48,766 bases of DNA from Rickettsia typhi. GTDB lineage: Bacteria > Pseudomonadota > Alphaproteobacteria > Rickettsiales > Deianiraeaceae. Each line of letters opens with the position of its first letter. Within the stretch, counting starts at the first letter, position 1. The notes under the pieces were generated by a model that saw nothing but the letters and a program-made list of their open reading frames with translations, made no database searches and was not told the origin of the DNA. This document shows positions 15,710-24,345 of this stretch, piece by piece. The position numbers were made by a program, and so were the translations under genes. Location: the NCBI GenBank assembly GCA_945876965.1, contig CAMCQG010000006.1, positions 1 through 48,766 of the forward strand. Direction: 5' to 3'.

Positions 15710-17134
15710 TTAATTATGAGAATAAAATATCTTTTTTTCTTTTATATATTCGTCTAAATCTTTTTTTACCTCACTAGATAAAACAAATAACCCAATCGTG
15801 TTTGGTATCAGCATCAACATTGTTAATACATCAAATAATTTAACCAAAAATGATGATTCATAAAAACTCATCAAAAATGTAATCACAATAAAAATATATA
15901 AATATAATTTTTCTCGCTTTGTGCCAAAAATATAGCCAACAGATTTTTGCACAGAATATCCATTTCCTGTTATTGTTGTAAATCCAAATAAAAATGCAAT
16001 AACAATTAAAACATAGTGAAATAATGGATTAACGCTAACAAACACCTGATTCATTAACATTATTCCTGAATTATGAGTGCCAACAAAATCAACCCCACTA
16101 ACAAGAATGGTAAACCCCCCAAAACAAATTATAGTTGCTATTAAAACACAATCTATAATTGCTACTAAGCCCTGACGGGACGATCTTTTAAGGCTTGAAT
16201 TTGCATGAACCATAGCAGCTGTTCCCGCACCAGCTTCTGTTGCAAACATCATTCTTTGCATTGCTATAACCATAGTAACGCAGCACCCACCAAATATGCT
16301 ATTTGTTGAAAATGCTTGATTTATTATCAATGCTAACGAAGAAACAATATTATGCTTATAAAAGAATATAACATAACTACATACTATTAAATATCCGCCA
16401 GCCATAACAGGAACGACCATGTCAGCAAGACTACCAAGACGCTTAATCCCCCCAATTAAAACTGCCCCTGCAAGAAAAATAACAATAACAGAACACGAAA
16501 TAACTTCATAATCTACACCAGTTTTACTGAATGCATTTTTGCCATCTGTAATAATTGCAACAATTTGATTCAATTGAAAAAAAGACCAACTACAAACCAC
16601 AATTGCTGTAATAACCGCAGATATCATACCCAGATAAATTCCCAATTTTTTTAATGAAATGCCGTAAAATATTTTATTTGCAAAGCCATCACGAATAAAA
16701 TAAAATGTACCACCACTTATAACTCCATTTTCATTAACTATTCGATATTTATGGCCCAAAGTAATTTCGCAAAATTTAATAATAGAAAAGAAAAAAGAGC
16801 TTATAAAAATCCAAAAAAGCACACCAGGGCCTGCCATTTTAACCGCAAATGCAGCTCCAGCAATATTACCTAAACCTAAATTACCAGCCGCCTGAGTTGC
16901 AAAAGCTGTAAATGGACTAATTTGCACTCTTTTATCATTATATTTTTTTGCATCAGGATCAACATAAACTATTGTTTTTATTGCATCTACAAAAAATCTT
17001 AAGTTAATAAAACGCATTTTTATACTCAAAAAAATTGATGTCGCAACAAGCCACATCAAAATAAATGGCATACCAAAAAATTTATAAACTAAAAGATCGT
17101 TCAGCTGACCGATATTCGTTATTAGAAAATTCAT
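15710..17134 (-). CDS. alsT: Sodium:alanine (AGCS family) symporter, copy 1
   Basis: AGCS carriers import alanine or glycine with Na+ (or H+). The 474-residue protein has about eleven membrane helices. Family signatures are GNLGLGNIAGAAFAV with MAGPGVLFWIF close by, and EAGAGTAAMVHANS in the central helix region. A paralogue lies at 31696-33069, and the two share the N-terminal sequence pattern. It is flanked by a glutamate-semialdehyde dehydrogenase gene 12 bases upstream and by sodB downstream, which fits a unit for amino-acid uptake and catabolism. The substrate within small neutral amino acids cannot be fixed from sequence. Confidence 0.92.
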   Translation of the reverse strand: MNFLITNIGQLNDLLVYKFFGMPFILMWLVATSIFLSIKMRFINLRFFVDAIKTIVYVDPDAKKYNDKRVQISPFTAFATQAAGNLGLGNIAGAAFAVKMAGPGVLFWIFISSFFFSIIKFCEITLGHKYRIVNENGVISGGTFYFIRDGFANKIFYGISLKKLGIYLGMISAVITAIVVCSWSFFQLNQIVAIITDGKNAFSKTGVDYEVISCSVIVIFLAGAVLIGGIKRLGSLADMVVPVMAGGYLIVCSYVIFFYKHNIVSSLALIINQAFSTNSIFGGCCVTMVIAMQRMMFATEAGAGTAAMVHANSSLKRSSRQGLVAIIDCVLIATIICFGGFTILVSGVDFVGTHNSGIMLMNQVFVSVNPLFHYVLIVIAFLFGFTTITGNGYSVQKSVGYIFGTKREKLYLYIFIVITFLMSFYESSFLVKLFDVLTMLMLIPNTIGLFVLSSEVKKDLDEYIKEKKIFYSHN

Positions 17135-17146
17135 TTTGATAAAAAA

Positions 17147-19048
17147 TTAATTATTAACAACTATTGTTTGCTCTTGCAAATAATGCAACAACTCCAACCG
17201 TCCAAAACCAAGCACTGGCGCTGTTGCAACATAAATTCCAGTTTTTGCAGCAGCATCATAAACTCCATTTTCAACAGAACTCTTAGATGCATATCTTATG
17301 CGGCTAAAACCAGATATTTGTTTGATAAAATCATCTGCATTTTCATAAATAACTGATTTATCGACCAGTTTTTTTTCAACCGATTTTTCAGCACTCACAT
17401 AAAGTTTATTTGCACATAAACTTGCAGCATAAATCATACTTAGCATATCACAAACAGAGTCGCTTTCAACAAGCCTAACAGCAATTTTATCAAGTTTTAT
17501 AAACTTTAAAATATTAACCATATTTGGAATAAGCTCGTGATCAATTTCTTTACTAAAATACGCATTAAACCAATGATTATAATTTTTTGCATTTACAATA
17601 AATTGTTCATTTTCATGTGCCATTTCATTAATAACAGGATCACTTATATCGTATCTTTTTATTGATTTATCTGTATATTTTAAAAATTGTGTAATATAGT
17701 TATATCCTCCAACTTTTATGCCGGATCCAAAAGCGGATTTTCCCATTCCGCCAAATGGCTGTGCTTTTACTTTTGAACAAACTGTTGTGTCTTTATTGAC
17801 AGAAATTGTGCCAGCTTTTACGCCATTTAACCATATATTTTGCTCATTTTTATCAGTACTTTGAATTGCCGATGTTAGTCCGTATCCAGTTGCATTTGCA
17901 ACTTTCACACCCTCTTCAACATTCGCAACCTGCATAATAGCAATTGTTGGTGCAAAAAATTCTGTTACATGTGCCCTGCCCCCAAATTTTGTTCCCATTC
18001 TAATACCAGGTGTCCATAATAAATCATCAATCTTTGTTGGTTTTAATAGCCACTCCTCCCCATCTTCAAGCTCTGTTAGCCCCCAAAGTGTATCACCAAT
18101 CGGAGCCTTAATTAATGCAGGCATTTTAGATTCTTCATCGGAAGCATGTGCAACTTTTATCTGACTAACGGCATCTGCAAGTTCTTGTAAAAACAATTTA
18201 TCATTATAAATTTCTGGCACCATTGCAATAAGCGAAGTTGATGAACAAACCTGACCAGCGTTCATAAAGCAAGATTGGATAACATCCTTTATAAGCCTAT
18301 TTTTATCAACAGTTTTTGTTACCATCATAACATTTTTCCCTCCTGTTTCTGCGGCGATATAAACCGATGGATTGTTTTGTATGATATTAAGTGCAACCTG
18401 AGTGCTACCAACAAAAAATATATAGTCAATTTCGGGTTTTTTTGTTAAATATATAGATGTCTCGTTATCTTCGATTGGCAAAAATTGCAACGCAGATTTT
18501 GGAACGCCAACATTCCAAAAACATTCCGCAAGAACATAGCTACCTAAAATTGATAAATTTGAAGGTTTAAATAGAACATTATTGCCTGCAATTAAAGAAG
18601 ATAAAATACTACCACCGGGTAATGCAAATGGATAATTCCAAGGAGAAATAACCAAGCCAACACCTTTTGCACAAATTTCTACTTCGTTTCCAGCCTGTTC
18701 TTTTAATTTTAAAAAACTTTCAATATAAAAATCAACAAACTCCTTTACTTTTTTAATCTCACCCTCAACCAAACTTGGTAATTTACCAGTATTTAACATT
18801 ACTGATTCTATAATTCTTTTTGAATTTTTATCAATTTCTAATGGCAATTTTTTGATAATTTCAATACGATTTTCATCGGATAAAATAGACCATTCATTGT
18901 TATTTTGTGCTATCTTTATAGCATAATCAATGCTATTTTTATCAGGAGAAATATAGCTTGCTACAACAATTTTTTCTGATAATTTGTTATGATCAAAAAT
19001 TTGATATTTTTTACCAGAAAAACCTGATATTTCAATTATTTTTACCAT
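17147..19048 (-). CDS. putA: L-glutamate gamma-semialdehyde dehydrogenase, PutA C-terminal type
   Basis: The enzyme oxidises glutamate-5-semialdehyde (from pyrroline-5-carboxylate) to glutamate with NAD+. The 633-residue protein matches the second half of PutA: an aldehyde dehydrogenase core with ISPWNYPFALPGG, FVGSTQVA, AAETGGKNVMMV (catalytic Glu) and GQVCSSTS (nucleophile Cys). PFGGMGKSAFGSG follows, and then a C-terminal domain of about 150 residues ends in HYLQEQTIVVNN, as at the end of PutA. The proline dehydrogenase half is absent. I chose the ATG at 19048; the longer frame would start from TTG at 19072. The symporter alsT follows directly. Feeding from arginine or ornithine, or from a separate proline dehydrogenase elsewhere, is possible. 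Confidence 0.9.
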   Translation of the reverse strand: MVKIIEISGFSGKKYQIFDHNKLSEKIVVASYISPDKNSIDYAIKIAQNNNEWSILSDENRIEIIKKLPLEIDKNSKRIIESVMLNTGKLPSLVEGEIKKVKEFVDFYIESFLKLKEQAGNEVEICAKGVGLVISPWNYPFALPGGSILSSLIAGNNVLFKPSNLSILGSYVLAECFWNVGVPKSALQFLPIEDNETSIYLTKKPEIDYIFFVGSTQVALNIIQNNPSVYIAAETGGKNVMMVTKTVDKNRLIKDVIQSCFMNAGQVCSSTSLIAMVPEIYNDKLFLQELADAVSQIKVAHASDEESKMPALIKAPIGDTLWGLTELEDGEEWLLKPTKIDDLLWTPGIRMGTKFGGRAHVTEFFAPTIAIMQVANVEEGVKVANATGYGLTSAIQSTDKNEQNIWLNGVKAGTISVNKDTTVCSKVKAQPFGGMGKSAFGSGIKVGGYNYITQFLKYTDKSIKRYDISDPVINEMAHENEQFIVNAKNYNHWFNAYFSKEIDHELIPNMVNILKFIKLDKIAVRLVESDSVCDMLSMIYAASLCANKLYVSAEKSVEKKLVDKSVIYENADDFIKQISGFSRIRYASKSSVENGVYDAAAKTGIYVATAPVLGFGRLELLHYLQEQTIVVNN

Positions 19049-19065
19049 AAAAATTATATTTACTA

Positions 19066-19080
19066 GATACAAACTGTATC
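19066..19080. repeat. Small perfect dyad in a divergent promoter region
   Basis: GATACA and TGTATC flank AAC between the dehydrogenase gene and pgsA. It could be an operator for either gene. It is short, and the region is AT-rich, so chance cannot be excluded. Confidence 0.3.
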
Positions 19081-19168
19081 AGTCTTTTATAATAAAATAT
19101 TAAATGCAATAATAAACTTGAAATTAAAAATAATACGATAGATAGTATTTTATATTATTACAAAAAAT

Positions 19169-19714
19169 ATGTCGCAATTTTATAAAAATTTACCAAATAA
19201 ATTAACAACTATAAGGTTGTGGTCTATACCTATTATGGTCTTTTTTATACTATTTTTTAATCAAAATTTATTGTCTAGATTTATTGCAACAATAATCTTT
19301 ATAGTTGTTGCATTTACTGATTATTTTGATGGATATTTTGCACGAAAATATAAAGCAGAATCTAGTTTTGGTCAATGTTTTGATAATATTGCAGATAAAG
19401 CGTTGATTGTTTCTTTGTTATTTGTGTTGGTTTCACAAAAAAGAGCCGATGTTTTACCTTGTATAGCGATTAGTTTGCGTGAAATTATAGTATCAGGAAT
19501 AAGGGAGTTTTTAGGAAATAAACAAATTACGCTACATGTTACATTACTTGCAAAATGGAAAACAACTTTACAATTAATTGCAATAGGAATATTGATAGCT
19601 AGTAAGCCAAATACAATGCTTGCTAATTTAGGTACAATTGTGCTATGGTTTGCTGCAATAATAACATTAGTTACAATGTATGATTATATAAAAAATACAG
19701 TAAAACATTTTTAA
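19169..19714 (+). CDS. pgsA: CDP-diacylglycerol-glycerol-3-phosphate 3-phosphatidyltransferase
   Basis: PgsA makes phosphatidylglycerol phosphate, the first committed step to phosphatidylglycerol and cardiolipin. The 181-residue membrane protein has the complete CDP-alcohol phosphotransferase motif: D51, D54-G55, A58-R59, G68, D72 and D76, within TDYFDGYFARKYK and FGQCFDNIADK. It has about five or six membrane helices and the normal length. greA follows 17 bases downstream on the same strand. Confidence 0.95.
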   Translation: MSQFYKNLPNKLTTIRLWSIPIMVFFILFFNQNLLSRFIATIIFIVVAFTDYFDGYFARKYKAESSFGQCFDNIADKALIVSLLFVLVSQKRADVLPCIAISLREIIVSGIREFLGNKQITLHVTLLAKWKTTLQLIAIGILIASKPNTMLANLGTIVLWFAAIITLVTMYDYIKNTVKHF

Positions 19715-19731
19715 TTAAATATAAAAAATAT

Positions 19732-20211
19732 ATGAGCGATATAAAATTGATAACACAAGCTGGATACGATAAGCTATCAGCAGAATTACATCATTTAAAA
19801 ACCGTAGAAAGACCAGAAATTAGTATAGCGGTAGGTGAAGCTCGTGATTTAGGAGATTTGCGTGAAAACGCTGAATATCACACTGGAAAAGAAAGACAAG
19901 GATTAATTGAAGCGAGAATTAATTTTTTAGAACAAATTTTAATTGATTCTCAGGTTTTCCATTTAAAAGATGATATTCACGACAAATCTGTAATTCATTT
20001 TAGTGCATCCGTTAAAATTGAAGATTTAGAATCCGGTAACATAAAAAACATAAAATTAGTTGGCGAAAATGAAGCCGATATTCGCAATAACATGATTTCG
20101 GTTGTTTCTCCTTTGGGTATTGGCCTGTTAAATAAATCGGTTGGAGATGTTATAACTTTTGAGGCTCCATCTGGCACAAAAGAGTATGAAATTTTAGAAA
20201 TTCAGTATTAA
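19732..20211 (+). CDS. greA: Transcription elongation factor GreA
   Basis: GreA rescues back-tracked RNA polymerase by stimulating cleavage of the nascent RNA. The 159-residue protein has the N-terminal coiled-coil hairpin with the acidic tip (EARDLGDLRENAEYHTGKERQ) and the C-terminal FKBP-like domain ending with a short beta strand. The two acidic tip residues (D and E in LGDLRENAEY) are intact. It follows pgsA closely and ends at a strong hairpin shared with the convergent SPFH gene. Confidence 0.96.
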   Translation: MSDIKLITQAGYDKLSAELHHLKTVERPEISIAVGEARDLGDLRENAEYHTGKERQGLIEARINFLEQILIDSQVFHLKDDIHDKSVIHFSASVKIEDLESGNIKNIKLVGENEADIRNNMISVVSPLGIGLLNKSVGDVITFEAPSGTKEYEILEIQY

Positions 20212-20216
20212 ATATT

Positions 20217-20258
20217 TATATCATTCTTATTTTTAAACATAAAGATAAGAATGATATA
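20217..20258. terminator. Bidirectional hairpin between greA and the SPFH gene
   Basis: A perfect 14-base inverted repeat (TATATCATTCTTAT at 20217-20230, complement at 20245-20258) with a 14-base loop sits between two convergent genes. The stem starts six bases after the greA stop. No U run is seen, but the position strongly suggests termination. Confidence 0.65.
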
Positions 20259-20266
20259 AAATAAAA

Positions 20267-21151
20267 TTATTTACTAGCACGCATTCCGCCAATTATTTGA
20301 TTTTGAATGTCACCAACAGCACCTGCCCCACTTTGAACAAACAATGTGTGAGTTCCAGAACTTGTTCCTATTGCCTTCATTGCATCAAAATATTGTGTCA
20401 TCATAAGAGTAGAAACAATCTCGTTTTCTGATATATTTGCACCCTTAACAGAACTTTTTATCAACTTAATGCTTTCTTCTAAGCCCCTAGCAATTTCAAT
20501 TCGTTCTTGTGCTACACCTTTACCTCTTAAAGACCTAGATTCTGCATCAGCTTCTGCTCTTTTTACAATCAATATTTTTTCTGCTTCACCTTTTTCCATA
20601 GCTGCCTGTCTCAATCTGGTTGCAGCATTTATCTCGTTCATAGCATCTTTAACCTTTTGATTTGGATCGATATCCGTAACCAAAGTTTTAATAATGGTAA
20701 AACCAAAACCTTTCATCGCATCTGTTAATTCGCTTTTAATAGCCTCGGCAATTTTATCTTTTTGCAAAAAAGTATTATCCAAGCTAAGTTTTGGAACTTC
20801 AGACCTGATAACATCAAAAATATAAGATGAAATTTGTGCTTTTGGATTTTTAAGTTTATAAAACGCATTTTTAACATCAGAAATATAATATTGCACACTA
20901 ATATTAACATTTACAAAGACATTATCTAAAGTTTTTGTTTCAACTTTTACATCAATTTGCTGAACTCTCAATTCAATATCGTATATATCTTCTGTAAAAG
21001 GATTTTTAAAATTAAAGCCAGCTTTTGCTACCCTGTCAAACTTGCCCCAGTTTTCAACAATTGCTTCGTGTTGCTCACGAACAGTAAAAAACACACAACT
21101 TTGCAAAATTAATGCAACAAACGATAACAAAATAATATTTTTTACTTTCAT
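20267..21151 (-). CDS. SPFH/Band 7 domain protein, probable lipoprotein
   Basis: SPFH proteins (stomatin, prohibitin, flotillin, HflK/C) form membrane-associated oligomers that scaffold or regulate proteases. The 294-residue chain begins with a hydrophobic segment ending LILQSC, which fits a lipoprotein signal with Cys at about residue 19. The Band 7 domain follows with ENWGKFDRVAKAGFNF and VQQIDVKVETKTLDNVFV. A coiled-coil rich in Ala, Glu and Arg covers about residues 165-225. It is closest in pattern to the plant HIR/stomatin type rather than HflC. No NfeD or protease neighbour is seen. The gene is divergent from the OTU-ankyrin gene. Confidence 0.85.
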   Translation of the reverse strand: MKVKNIILLSFVALILQSCVFFTVREQHEAIVENWGKFDRVAKAGFNFKNPFTEDIYDIELRVQQIDVKVETKTLDNVFVNVNISVQYYISDVKNAFYKLKNPKAQISSYIFDVIRSEVPKLSLDNTFLQKDKIAEAIKSELTDAMKGFGFTIIKTLVTDIDPNQKVKDAMNEINAATRLRQAAMEKGEAEKILIVKRAEADAESRSLRGKGVAQERIEIARGLEESIKLIKSSVKGANISENEIVSTLMMTQYFDAMKAIGTSSGTHTLFVQSGAGAVGDIQNQIIGGMRASK

Positions 21152-21207
21152 AAATATAGCTATTAAATATAAAAAATATTTGTTGCAATTTTATAAAAAT
21201 CAATACC

Positions 21208-22719
21208 ATGGGTTATGGAAATTGTTTTTTTCATGCATTACTTGGAGAAAAAAATGGCAATGGTCAGTTTGAAGATAAAAAACATTTGTTACACAGAGCA
21301 CAATTAATAACATATGCACAAGATAAGTTGGGAAAAATAATTGATAATTATGAGAATGAGACTGATGATAATATAAATATATTAAACGCATTTGCAACAA
21401 GATTTAGATATAATATAGACAATATATTATTGGATACCTTTGATAAAAAAGCGTTAAAGAGCAGAATAAACCAAAAAATACAAAATGAATTTGGAAATAA
21501 TGAGCAATGGATTGAGATTGGTTTGTTTAATAGTTTTGCAAGTGATTGTTTTAAAAAAAATTTTATTATTTTAATTCCTGATGCCGAACATGCGGTAGAA
21601 GGTAGTTATGGTAGTGGCGATACAACAATTATAAACTTTGTCAATCGTAATCATTTTGAAAGAGTTGAGCAAGAACAATACATTTCTAATCCTGATGATA
21701 AAAATTCTACATTACAAGCAAGTCCAATCAATCAAAGACCTTTATTGATGGATTTAGCTTTGAGGGGCAATCACGATGCTCTAAAAGATATGGGTAATTA
21801 CGATCCAAATGTAACTGATACTATTTTTAAGAACAATACCCCGTTAATTTGGGCAATAGCAAACGGAAACAATGAATTTGCTCATAAATTTATTGAAACA
21901 TTTGGTGATAAAATAGATTTTTTAAAACAAGCAATCGATAATAATGCATTATTTTTGATACTAACAAAGGGATATAAAGATAAAACTTCAGGCGGGGCTA
22001 CATTTGATGAACAACATTCTGCACTCAACATAGCAAAAAAAATTAAAGAAACAATTGGAGATGATGGGTTTAAAGAATTGATAAATCAAAAATGTAGACT
22101 TGGTAACACAGCATTACACATAGCCTGTGCCAGACGCGACACAGAAACAATTAATTTTTTAATTGAGAGAGGTGCAGACATTGAATTGAAAAATGAACAT
22201 GGATTGACACCATTTGATATGCTTGATTTGCAATACAAAGATGCGTGCGACCTATGTAACAATATTTCATCGGCTTTTTTATTAGACAAAACATTGTATG
22301 ATAGTTTTGATAAAAAACAGATAAAGAGTTTACAAACACAAGATATAGAAATAAAACCTGATTTATCTAAATTTAATAGTCATGTCAGCGGTCTAAATAA
22401 AGATAGAGATACAAAAATAAGACAGATAGCTCAAAAAAAAGAGATAACACCAACAAAAAATAATCCAATAAAAAAAATACATCAAGTATCACAAAATAAA
22501 ACAAACAATTCTAGATATACTCCAGTGCATACTGTTTCAAAATATAAACCGGTATACGAACCAATATATCAAAATATAAATAACGGCACAATAAACAGAC
22601 AACCATCAGAAGTAATTTCATCAACAAATACACAAATAAACAACAAAACAGAAGATGATAAAAAAACATGCAAGTCAGGCAAATTTATACATCAATCCAT
22701 TAAAATCATTAAAAGATAA
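21208..22719 (+). CDS. OTU-like cysteine protease with ankyrin repeats, probable effector
   Basis: The N terminus carries an OTU deubiquitinase-like domain. GYGNCFFHAL puts the nucleophile at C6, EQWIEIGLFNSFASDCF resembles the central helix, and INFVNRNHFERV supplies the catalytic His at 149. Residues about 170-345 contain ankyrin-type repeats, clearest in GNTALHIACARRDTETINFL and ERGADIELKNEHGLTPFDML. The last 150 residues are hydrophilic and low in complexity. OTU proteases remove ubiquitin in eukaryotes, so a substrate in a host cell is likely; this is inference. The start is unusually close to the active site, so an upstream non-ATG start is possible. The frame ends in a tail that may be broken by a poly-A slip (see 22655). 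Confidence 0.8.
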   Translation: MGYGNCFFHALLGEKNGNGQFEDKKHLLHRAQLITYAQDKLGKIIDNYENETDDNINILNAFATRFRYNIDNILLDTFDKKALKSRINQKIQNEFGNNEQWIEIGLFNSFASDCFKKNFIILIPDAEHAVEGSYGSGDTTIINFVNRNHFERVEQEQYISNPDDKNSTLQASPINQRPLLMDLALRGNHDALKDMGNYDPNVTDTIFKNNTPLIWAIANGNNEFAHKFIETFGDKIDFLKQAIDNNALFLILTKGYKDKTSGGATFDEQHSALNIAKKIKETIGDDGFKELINQKCRLGNTALHIACARRDTETINFLIERGADIELKNEHGLTPFDMLDLQYKDACDLCNNISSAFLLDKTLYDSFDKKQIKSLQTQDIEIKPDLSKFNSHVSGLNKDRDTKIRQIAQKKEITPTKNNPIKKIHQVSQNKTNNSRYTPVHTVSKYKPVYEPIYQNINNGTINRQPSEVISSTNTQINNKTEDDKKTCKSGKFIHQSIKIIKR

Positions 22720-23059
22720 ATACAGCAATATAAATATTATATCTAGATTTTTCATTTTTATTGGATCAATTTTTTCATCACAAATAGCGCAAAAAAGATC
22801 TGTAATTAAACAATTGCAAACAATAGATTTAACAAAAAAAGATAATGATTACAATGCAGATAAAACAAATTATGATCTTCTTAACAGGGATCTAAAATGT
22901 GGAATGGTGTCAGGAGTTACAAAAGAGCCAAATGTTTCTGATGCGACTTATAAAACAGAAAAAACCAATAACAATAACCATGATTATTATTATAATCAAG
23001 AATCACAAAAGGGGATTGGATATGACAATCGCGGAACACAAACTTTTAGATCGTATTAA
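22655..23059 (+). CDS. Downstream ORF in the +1 frame, possible continuation of the OTU-ankyrin protein
   Basis: This 134-codon frame overlaps the end of the OTU-ankyrin gene by 65 bases in the +1 frame. Both frames pass through a run of seven A at 22660-22666. If one A were lost, the upstream protein would read directly into this frame and gain about 130 residues. The product has one hydrophobic segment (IISRFFIFIGSIFSSQI) at about residues 28-44 and then a hydrophilic tail rich in Asn and Tyr. I do not recognise it. It could be a separate small gene starting at its own ATG, or the detached C-terminal part of the effector. Its last 14 bases overlap the end of the convergent gene. Confidence 0.5.
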   Translation: MIKKHASQANLYINPLKSLKDKYSNINIISRFFIFIGSIFSSQIAQKRSVIKQLQTIDLTKKDNDYNADKTNYDLLNRDLKCGMVSGVTKEPNVSDATYKTEKTNNNNHDYYYNQESQKGIGYDNRGTQTFRSY

Positions 23060-24326
23060 TATTGCTGCCATCAAAATTTATCTTTGTTAATTTTAATGCC
23101 GTTCTTTTGCCAATTTTTTTCATATCTTGTAATTTTTTTGTTGCCATTTTTATATCAAAGCCGGGGTAAGACCCACCAGAGGAGGGCCGACTATTAGATA
23201 GTGTTTGTTGCTGTAATAATTTTGATGACACGATTGGAACAATAGGGGTAATGGTTTCTGTTTGTTGATTTAAAAGATTAACAGAATTTCTTCTACTGCT
23301 CAGTGCGGAGGTCTGTTTTGGATTAAATATTCCGGAATTTTTTCTGCTACTTAGTCTTGATATCCTTTCTGTTTCTTCTTGTATTGAGGTTATTTTTGGA
23401 TTTTGTGGCTTAATAAGTTTTGCCATATTTAATGATGGAAATTCTGTTTTTGGTTGCAATTTTGCTAATCTCGCATTTAATTTAATATTAAATTCGGCAG
23501 CACTACAGGCTATACCTAATCTTTCCAAGGTCAAATCGCACCATTTTTCAACAGATTGTTTAAAATCTTGCAATATTTTATATCCAAATTCTTTGTCGTA
23601 TTCTAAACCTTTTATATTCCGTGCTTTACGAGGGTCTTTATCCATGAAATGTTGATAAATATTTTGTTGCGGATACAAATCTTTGTGATCTTGTATTGTA
23701 CTTGCTATATATTCATTTGTTTGTGATTGAGACGCAAATATTTTTTCAGATTCATCTGTTAATTTAATCCTAAGATTATCACAGCAAAAACTATTTATCT
23801 CATCAGATCTTTTATCAAAATTGCGATTTTCTTCTGCGTGAATATAATCAGCAATCGATTGATCCTCATTTTTTTCTATAAAATTTTTGTTATGTTTTAA
23901 ATATACATTGCAAATTGCAAGTAATCTTTTTCTTTCTTTCAGTTTAACAATTAATGTGGCAACATTTGTATCAGTTTTTAGGTTTGGTGCTACATCAAAA
24001 ATAAATTTTGTTTCTAGTTCTTTTTCTGCGGCTGCAATTTCTTCTTTATATTTTTCCTTATAGCTGTCACGATAAAAATGTAACATTGTATGTCGAAAGA
24101 CACCTTTATTTGTCCGCTTATCTATATCAAGTAAAAATTTTCTTAAACCGTTAAATTCTCCTTTGTCTTCTGGTGTCTCACCTTGCATATGGTTTTCTAT
24201 AATTGGCATTTTGGCCTTATTGTATGTATCGTTAAATTCTGCAATCATTTGTTTAAATGTCTTTTCTGCAACTTTGTTATCCTGTTTGTTGTTTGCAATT
24301 CCATCTTTTAAACTTTGTGTGTTCAT
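23046..24326 (-). CDS. Unknown hydrophilic protein, effector candidate
   Basis: I do not recognise this 426-residue protein. It is highly charged with predicted helical and coiled-coil parts (about 85-145) and no signal peptide or membrane helix. The last 110 residues are of low complexity and contain two near-identical motifs, LSSRKNS at 325-331 and LSSRRNS at 342-348. An NSRPSS motif at 378-383 recurs in the tail of the next gene. The C terminus is basic (KKIGKRTALKLTK). It is 19 bases downstream of the 700-residue gene and shares its strand, so they form one unit. The location beside an OTU-ankyrin gene and the shared tail motif suggest a secreted protein; no function can be assigned. Confidence 0.75.
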   Translation of the reverse strand: MNTQSLKDGIANNKQDNKVAEKTFKQMIAEFNDTYNKAKMPIIENHMQGETPEDKGEFNGLRKFLLDIDKRTNKGVFRHTMLHFYRDSYKEKYKEEIAAAEKELETKFIFDVAPNLKTDTNVATLIVKLKERKRLLAICNVYLKHNKNFIEKNEDQSIADYIHAEENRNFDKRSDEINSFCCDNLRIKLTDESEKIFASQSQTNEYIASTIQDHKDLYPQQNIYQHFMDKDPRKARNIKGLEYDKEFGYKILQDFKQSVEKWCDLTLERLGIACSAAEFNIKLNARLAKLQPKTEFPSLNMAKLIKPQNPKITSIQEETERISRLSSRKNSGIFNPKQTSALSSRRNSVNLLNQQTETITPIVPIVSSKLLQQQTLSNSRPSSGGSYPGFDIKMATKKLQDMKKIGKRTALKLTKINFDGSNINTI

Positions 24327-24345
24327 ATTTATAAAAATTATTATT

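Noticed and set aside
21042-21272. Rightward frame crossing the SPFH start and the OTU start
   Set aside because: It overlaps two better-supported genes and shows no recognisable family; it is a shadow frame.
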